The translations under genes were made by a program, and so were the position numbers. Below are positions 58,201 to 64,000 of a stretch of 64,000 nucleotides of DNA, in pieces. Below the pieces are notes generated by a model. That model ran no database searches, had not been told where the DNA came from, and saw nothing but the letters and a program-made list of their open reading frames with translations. Source of the DNA: Ignelater luminosus (taxonomy: Eukaryota > Arthropoda > Insecta > Coleoptera > Elateridae); the NCBI GenBank assembly GCA_011009095.1, contig VTPC01090579.1, forward strand, positions 10,672 through 74,671, read 5' to 3'. Positions within the stretch are counted from its first letter, which is position 1; every line of letters starts with the position of its first letter.

Positions 58201-60159
58201 TGTATCTCACCTATATAAGAAAATACAAATTCCCGGTTTTTAAGATTTTCTTGCTGCAAGTCATACAATAAGAAAGGATTATGCGTTTTGCAAGTACGAA
58301 TAAACGTGCCCATTCATCAGGTGTAGAGATTTCCATCGTTTGTAATTTTTTCTTCTTCCGTTCTATTATTGCATGACAGGAGTCAACCTCTATATGGGTA
58401 TGACCAGTATGTAAATACTTATGGCTTACGGTTTCAATAGAAGGGTGAAATTGCAATATCCACATGTACATTGAAAATAACATATAATTTCGATTATGTC
58501 CTGAACAATTGTCAGACCAGAGTGTTACTTCCTTCACTGACTTGGGCACTTCAAACAGCAACATCTGCAAACAAGAAGAAATCTTATTCCCCTCTTCCGG
58601 CTATTGTTTCATTCCATATAAAACAAGAAGTTTCTTGTGATGTTGTGTCAAAAATTGTTAAATTGACTGTCCATAATTGACGTACGTAGAAACATTTAGC
58701 ACGCGTGAGTAAAGGAGTGGACAAACACTTTTGTAAATCTAGCTACTCTCCTTTTCGAACTTATCTGTTTTGTCCTTTGTTTATTATAATTTTTTAGTTT
58801 GTAGGCAATATTTGCGTTATGTAGGTGTTCCTCCTTTTGCTTGCAAATATCGGCTTCATTTTCAGTGTACGAGTTCCTTAAAACGCATTAAAGGTGAGCA
58901 CGAGTGCCACTTGGATCATTGTATGGTTGTTTGAAACTCAAATTAAACTACAAAATTACAAAATACGTGACGATACATACAAAGTTTTAGGCTCACTAGA
59001 TAAATTATTTGATGTCACCTTTTGGGATGAGGCCTATATTAGACCACCAAGAGAATCAGACTCTTTCTTTAGAGCACCAGTAATGAATTTTTCTGAAATG
59101 CTAAAAGATGTATTCATAACCATAGTTTTATAGACCTTTATGATATTTTTTTCTGCTTCTACAGTGTACAAGTAGCTTTATTTGTCTTCTTCTTTTTTGC
59201 TAATTACTACGTGGCCTGAACCTTCGATTAGATGTTAATTGAATACTTTGTGCAATGAATTGGCTTCTTTGTATCCAATTAGTGTTTTGAGACCAGAAGC
59301 TTTTGAATAACATCTGCCGTTGTTCTCTAATTAGCTCGAAACATTTAAGTCTACATTGACAAGGAGGTCCCATTATTTTGTTTTACTTCGAACTTTGTTT
59401 TTGTATCCTACATATGATTCGCCTTTCAACCTTTTGCATTTCTGAATATTTTTTCCACGTTTTTGGTTTTTTCATACGCTTCCGCTTTCTGATGTTTAGG
59501 TTGCTAATTTCTGCATTTTCTGCGTCATTATTAGCATGCTCATCTATGTCTTCTTTGTGGCTATTATTTCTCCTGTTGTTGCCTTGATTATCACTACTTT
59601 CTTCATCTTTCCTTAGCACGTAGTCTATGTCCTCACTGTTGTCTGTGTCAACAGCATCGTAATAATTATCTTCCTCTGCTACGTCCATTTTTGACTGTTT
59701 GCTCATCTTTGTCGGCCATTTCTTCGTGATGGTCGTAGTTCATATTTGTTTCTATTAAGAAATTCTCACTTTCTAAAATAAAACAAAATTAAAAATTCCA
59801 ATGTACAATCTACGTACCCCCACTATAAAAAACCTTTTGCTTCCTTGCTTGGAGTAGTAATATTTTTAAAAAGATTACCATTTTGCAATTCGGTTATATC
59901 TTGCACTACTTTATCTAAATCACTTTCAATGCTTAAATCCATTTGTAAACCAATTATTGCATCATTTATCCCAGCAGTTAGTACGTCAACAAAATTCTAA
60001 AACAACTACATTTATCCCATACTTTGCAATCCCCTGACGATTGTTATTTTTAGTTTACTGATAACATAACCAATAAGAATGAAAGACTTATTTTTAATTT
60101 TGTTCGTCTTATTTCATATTATTAAGTAAAGCACTTACCAGCAATAGCAGGCACTTCAT
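58200..60159 (-). pseudogene. Orphan transposase-like gene, copy B (SDNCxGQN family), with introns
   Basis: On the - strand, exon 1 is ATG 60159 to 60139, followed by a GTAAGT donor. Exon 2 (59996-59834) continues in frame with NFVDVLTAGINDAIIGLQMD. A 61-bp intron (59833-59773, GT...AG) leads into exon 3. After a one-base frameshift near 59700, an acidic run (59706-59383) ends in RKRKRMKKPKTWKK. PPCQCRLKCFELI follows (about 59370), then KTMVMNTSFSISEKFITGAL (about 59110), KQKEEHLHNANIAYKLKNY (about 58830), LDLQKCLSTPLL and FYVRQLWTVNLTIFDTTS (about 58740-58655), and CFIWNETIAGRG. The frame 58570-58211 has VTLWSDNCSGHNRNYMLFSM and HTGHTHIEVDSCHAIIERK. The order parallels copy A, but sequence is diverged, so they belong to different subfamilies. 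Conserved acids in FDLQ, SDNC and GHTHxExD are DDE-like. Several breaks; inactive. Confidence 0.68.
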
Positions 60160-60257
60160 TGTGTTGTTTTGAAAGTGCAACTCAGTATTTTACTTCTCTA
60201 TTAACACTAAACACTACACTAAACAGTACTGAAAAGCCGGCTTTTTGCAAAATAGAA

Positions 60258-60514
60258 AAAGGGCGGGTGTCCAATACTTAAAAGGCGTAGTTCGACAGTG
60301 TATATCCATTTTAAGTAAACATGTGATTGTCCCACATACGCCCTTTTGCAGCAATCTTATACACAGCAAGACTGTGCCATTGATCTTTTTGGAACTGTTA
60401 AAAATTAAACTAGAAGAGGTAGGACACCAAGCTTTTATCCACACATAAATGACATTGATATGGACTTCTGGCTTTCTATATCAAGATTTTAGAAAAAATG
60501 GACACCCGTCCTTT
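60258..60514. repeat. 257-bp segment bounded by 15-bp inverted repeats
   Basis: AAAGGGCGGGTGTCC at 60258-60272 pairs with GGACACCCGTCCTTT at 60500-60514 with one mismatch. The interior is non-coding. It lies just upstream of the start of orphan gene copy B, so it may be a small MITE or part of that element's terminal region. No clear target-site duplication. Confidence 0.5.
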
Positions 60515-61072
60515 ATGCTCCGTTGTGAGGATTTCTATAAAACTTTCACCGCACTTACACTAGACGTATACGTCTATGGACTGCAACTCGACTCTATTCC
60601 ATGCAGTTCTTTTTTTACCTGCGCTTCTTTTATCTGTTTTTCTTTGAAGCGTTGGTTTTTCGAACTTGAACAGCACATAATAAGGAAGTTCATTACAGAT
60701 CTAATTTTTAATTACATACTAATACGTCTCTACATCTATAAGGACGTAAAAGCATAGAAGAAGGAAAAATAATTTTTTCCACTTAAATTCCCAAAATTGA
60801 TTGATTTAGCTTGCTTAGGAGCGCACCTAGGGCACGTAACATCTGTGTTTGAATTTCAGTCTTGCGCTCTTATTTTAAAAATTCAATTCAGTCGAAAACT
60901 GGAAATCATATCTATCTCTTATAGAAAATTTCTAACAATCTTTTGGATGGATGGAGTTACCATCTTTTAGGGAACTAGCTAACATTTAAATTCACTGCTG
61001 AGTTTAATTTTTCTTAATTTGAATAGTTCGATTATCTCAATTCAAAAAGAAAACTAAAGGGCCATTTCATGT
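60515..61072. other. No supported gene
   Basis: AT-rich; the 102-codon frame at 60449-60757 has no recognised domain. Confidence 0.4.
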
Positions 61073-62522
61073 CAAATCATCTAACACCCTCATGTCTCAG
61101 AATTTGTTCATATTTCTGTCCTGTGTAGACCCATATAAGTTAAGACTAAATAAATCTTTTCAAAGTTTTTAACACAAAAATGGCTTTGAGAGGCCATCTT
61201 GAAAATTTCACGATTTTCATTATAAATATTGCACAGTTTCGTGCCATGTTTTACTAAAATGCGTGTAATTTCTTTATTTGTGGACGAATTTTAATACATT
61301 TGGTGTCATATTAAAGCTACATCTCTGTACTGTATTATTAGTTGTAAAAACATAGAAAACAAAATATACAACCTCCTTTAAATTACCCATAAAATCAGCT
61401 TTCTATTATTTTTTTCTTCTAGAAATGGATTAATTATAACTTTCTAACCCCATTCTCCACCTTGTTGAAATTTTTAACATAAGTAGAGTATATTGTAGTT
61501 CTGTTATATACAAAAATTCAAGAGGGTGCTTTTTGCTGTTTTTAATTTAAGAAAAGACTGTGTTAGACTATGACATCATTGACTTTTTTTATATAAATGA
61601 CATTTCACCATTTTTCCAGCACAGCTTGTAAGAGATTTAATACTACTTACCGCTATAAATGTTTGAATCGAAAGGCACCTATAGTAAGCGTTCCAGAGGC
61701 GCGCAAAGAGAGCTCGATTAACACTTCAATCGACACTTTTTTCTGGTTGCTCAAACCAAACCCTGATATATGAATGTGTAAAGAAATGTGAAAAGCTTTA
61801 TATTTTGTTACCTTCCAGATTAGAGTTAACTGATACTATTACTTCCTACTTTTTGGCCACACGTCCTCTTCCATCTCTGCCTCTGCTATTGTAATTGGCA
61901 CTAGATATCAAGTCCAATGAAATTTTTTGCACTTTCATTATGTCACAGTTTAGTCAGCGTATTGCAAAGTGTATCCCAAGATGAGTTTCCTTTTCACGCC
62001 TCTGGAACGTCTATTATAGGAGCCATCGATTTGAATCTTTACAGATGTAAGTAGTTATTGACTCTCTTATCTGCTTGAACTTTTTTATATAACAAGACTG
62101 TCATACTCCACCAATGTTGAAAATCTCAACAAGGTGTTAATTGGAGTTTGGAATTTACAATTAATTCACTTCGAGAAGAAAAAGTAACAGAAAGCGGATT
62201 TTAGAGACCATTTAAAGAGAGTTATATATTTTGTTTTGTATGTTTTTAAAACTGAGAGAAGTAGCTTTAATTTGACGCCAAATTTGTTAAGATCCGTTCA
62301 CAAATAAAAAGTTTGGGCATTTTGATAAAATAAGACACCAAAGGGGTGACATTCTTAATGAAAATCAGGAGATTTTCAAAATGGCCCCTTGAAATCATTT
62401 TCGCGCTAAAGATTCTGAAAGAATTAATTTAGTCCTAACTTATATGTATCTACACAGGACAGAAATATGAACAAATTCTGAGAAATAAAGACATGGAGAT
62501 TATCACAAATCAGGTGATTTGG
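61073..62522. repeat. Giant imperfect inverted repeat (foldback-like), about 1.45 kb
   Basis: The left arm 61073-61709 and the reverse complement of the right arm 62522-61990 read alongside each other for more than 500 bases. Shared blocks include CTCAGAATTTGTTCATATTT, CTGTCCTGTGTAGA, CATATAAGTTA, TTTTGAAAAT, AATTAAAGCTAC-like text, AACAAAATATA, CACCTTGTTGA, and CGTTCCAGAGGCG at the inner ends (61689-61701 against 61996-62008). The left arm has about 100 extra bases near 61530-61640. The central spacer (61710-61989) is non-coding. Substitutions are frequent, so it is old. It could be a foldback or long-TIR DNA element, or two head-to-head copies of one repeat. Confidence 0.75.
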
Positions 62523-63100
62523 CGCGCAATAACTCTAGACTGTGTTTACTATAAGGCACGTGCTAGGGATTCGCAGATTTTGGGGTCTGTCAGCTAGGAA
62601 GATTATTGCCAAAATAGTATTTGTAAAAAGAACAAACCTGTAACTTCATGAGTAGAGTCGCATTTACTATAATAGAAGCACGTGCGTGAGCTAAAGGTCT
62701 GTTTTTAGGTAATATTTTATTTAACCGTTTTTATTTTAAACCTCTTTCATAACTGGTCATTTTGCACTTTTACAATTAACAAAATTAGTATAAGGATGCT
62801 CTATACCAGATATATTAGACAAGAAGCAAGCATGTATAGAATACCGAAAGTAGCAGTTAAAGATAAAAGAATCTATCAAACTGAGCACGCAGATAAGTAG
62901 TTTTAACGTTTTTAGTTTATCATTCTATGATCCTCAAACCTTTTACCAGCTTGTACACTATACCAAAAGCATTTCTCAATCAATCTCAATCGATACCTGA
63001 CCCCACGATGGATTATTCTGTATTTCGATTTCGAGATTATGAAACTTCTGGCTTTATGTTAATTGGCCTATTTCTTTGATAAAACAAATTCTCGTCTTCT
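62523..63100. other. No gene; short repeated motif
   Basis: TTTACTATAAGGCACGTGC (62545-62563) and TTTACTATAATAGAAGCACG followed by TGC (62663-62685) repeat a TTTACTATAA plus GCACGTGC pair about 118 bases apart. CACGTG is an E-box. Nothing else is recognised. Confidence 0.4.
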
Positions 63101-63109
63101 GGAAAATAC

Positions 63110-63725
63110 TAGGTTTGATCAAAAAAATTCTTATTTCTTAATCAATATTCATTATGTCCCCTTCACAGTAGTTCCCATGAGATATAACACACTTGTGGAA
63201 ATGCCTCTTTCAATCTTCGAAGCACTTCTCGAACGTTTTTGATATGAAGTTTAACTTTTTCAGCGATTATCTTCTCAACTTTGGCAAAAACGTCCCCTTT
63301 CATGATTTTTTTCATCCTCGGGAAAACAAAGAAGTCGCGCAGTTGCATGTCCGGTGAATACGGAAGCTGAGGCATCTTAGCGTTGCACTGTCAATTGCAA
63401 TTGCCATGAGTTGTTTTGTCGCAGATCGGGACGTTTCCTTCGCATTGCTTCTTTCAAACGCCGTAGAACTTCGAGGAGATATTTTTTATTGGCCGTACGA
63501 TCTGATGGCAAAAACTCGTGGTGCACTAAGTATGTCGTTGAAATCGAAAAAACTTTGAACAGAACCTTGAGATTCGATCGAACTCGGCGTGCTTTTCTTG
63601 GTCTTGGCTCTTCCGAAAGTTTCCATTGGGACGACTGGGCCTTAGTTTCGACGTCATATTCGTATACCCATGTTTCGTCACCAGTTATGACCAGGGCTGC
63701 GATGTATCGATATTATCGGTATTAA
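63110..63725 (-). pseudogene. mariner transposase relic, C-terminal two thirds
   Basis: On the - strand from about 63690: VITGDETWVYEYDVETKAQS with the first catalytic Asp, SSQWKLSEEPRPRKARRVRS, then VHHEFLPSDRTANKKYLLEV and LRRLKEAMRRKRPDL. After NNSW the HHDNAPAH block with the second Asp is replaced by unreadable text, consistent with a small deletion or scrambling near 63400. The frame 63375-63163 resumes with MPQLPYSPDMQLRDFFVFPR, where the family has PPYSPDLAPCDFFLFPKL, and keeps the third Asp. KGDVFAKVEKIIAEK follows to the end. It differs from the mariner relic at 44.4-45.1 kb. The homology stops abruptly near 63725 at an AT-rich tract. Confidence 0.8.
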
Positions 63726-64000
63726 TAATATATTATGTATTTGTAACGATTTTTTGGTAATCGTTAATTTTGCTTATTAATTATTGATTTTTCTATTATT
63801 TAATTCTTTTCTTAACCACTAACCTTATGCATTACTGGTTGCATACATACTAGGCGATTTGTAGTTAGAGTTACTTTTATTAGACCTAGCCACTTCGGCT
63901 TTGAAAAAATTTGAAATTTTTTGAGAAAAATTTTTTTCTGTTTTTTACGACGTTTTTTTAAAAAGGCTAAGGGCATGTGAATTAGTATCTTTTAAATGAA
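63726..64000. other. AT-rich window end, no gene seen
   Basis: Low-complexity A/T-rich sequence, with alternating TAATAATA-like text at 63720-63740 and A/T runs at 63900-63965. Confidence 0.5.

Noticed and set aside
58894..59133. 79-codon + strand frame with FDVTFWDEAYIRPPRESDSFF
   Set aside because: Looks protein-like but is exactly antisense to the KTMVMNTSFSISEKFITGAL block of orphan copy B.
63411..63725. 104-codon + strand frame
   Set aside because: Antisense to the mariner DETW...RRLKEA region on the - strand.

Overview
This window is eukaryotic and almost certainly from an insect. It is AT-rich, has GT-AG introns, and is packed with decayed copies of transposon families typical of insect genomes (jockey, RTE-like and R1-like non-LTR elements, BEL/Pao, pogo/Tigger-like, mariner). 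There is no prokaryotic gene organisation, and no long intact host gene is visible. The order cannot be fixed from the sequence; a beetle or bug would fit the mix. There is one 400-base assembly gap at 38664-39063.

Layout. 0.5-3.1 kb: a broken copy of an orphan transposase-like family (WxFFxxSHGKG hallmark), flanked on both sides by copies of a CATAAGAGTAACG motif. 4.5-5.3 kb: pogo-like relic (-). 7.8-9.4 kb: jockey relic (+). 9.7-11.9 kb: RTE-like relic (+), abutting a retrotransposon-type integrase relic (-) at 11.9-12.4 kb. 15-18.8 kb: the most complete non-LTR element (-), with coiled-coil ORF1, endonuclease and reverse transcriptase. 19.1-19.7 kb: gag relic (-). 20.5-22.9 kb: pogo-like transposase (+), nearly complete but lacking the third catalytic Asp. 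23.2-24.1 kb: Tc1/mariner-like relic (-). 27.8-29.05 kb: another pogo-like relic (-).

29.8-34 kb holds the best piece of genome archaeology. A copy of a second orphan transposase-like family (SDNCxGQN hallmark) is broken first by a ~232-bp inverted-repeat element and again by a 2.5-kb RTE-like element. The larger insertion has a 7-bp target-site duplication (ATTTTTA), and removing it puts the host gene back in frame. A second, more divergent copy lies at 58.2-60.2 kb (-) and keeps two recognisable introns.

36.4-41.2 kb (-): BEL/Pao integrase and protease pieces, with an R1-like element and the gap between them. 41.6-43.4 kb (+): the only good candidate for a host gene, three small exons including a 21-nt microexon, predicting a 48-residue basic peptide. 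44.4-45.1 kb: mariner relic (+). 46-48 kb: RTE-like relic (+). 53.0-54.2 kb: a GC-rich island that looks like an internally deleted retroelement with a 3' hairpin and a (GAT)n tail. 61.07-62.52 kb: a giant imperfect inverted repeat. 63.1-63.7 kb: mariner relic (-).

Apart from the candidate spliced gene, the coding sequence recognised here is selfish DNA in decay. The long stretches between elements (5.4-7.8, 12.5-15, 24.1-27.7, 48-53, 54.3-58.2 kb) are AT-rich with no gene I can support. Boundaries of decayed elements are approximate unless stated otherwise. Family assignments come from motif recognition by eye, not from searches.
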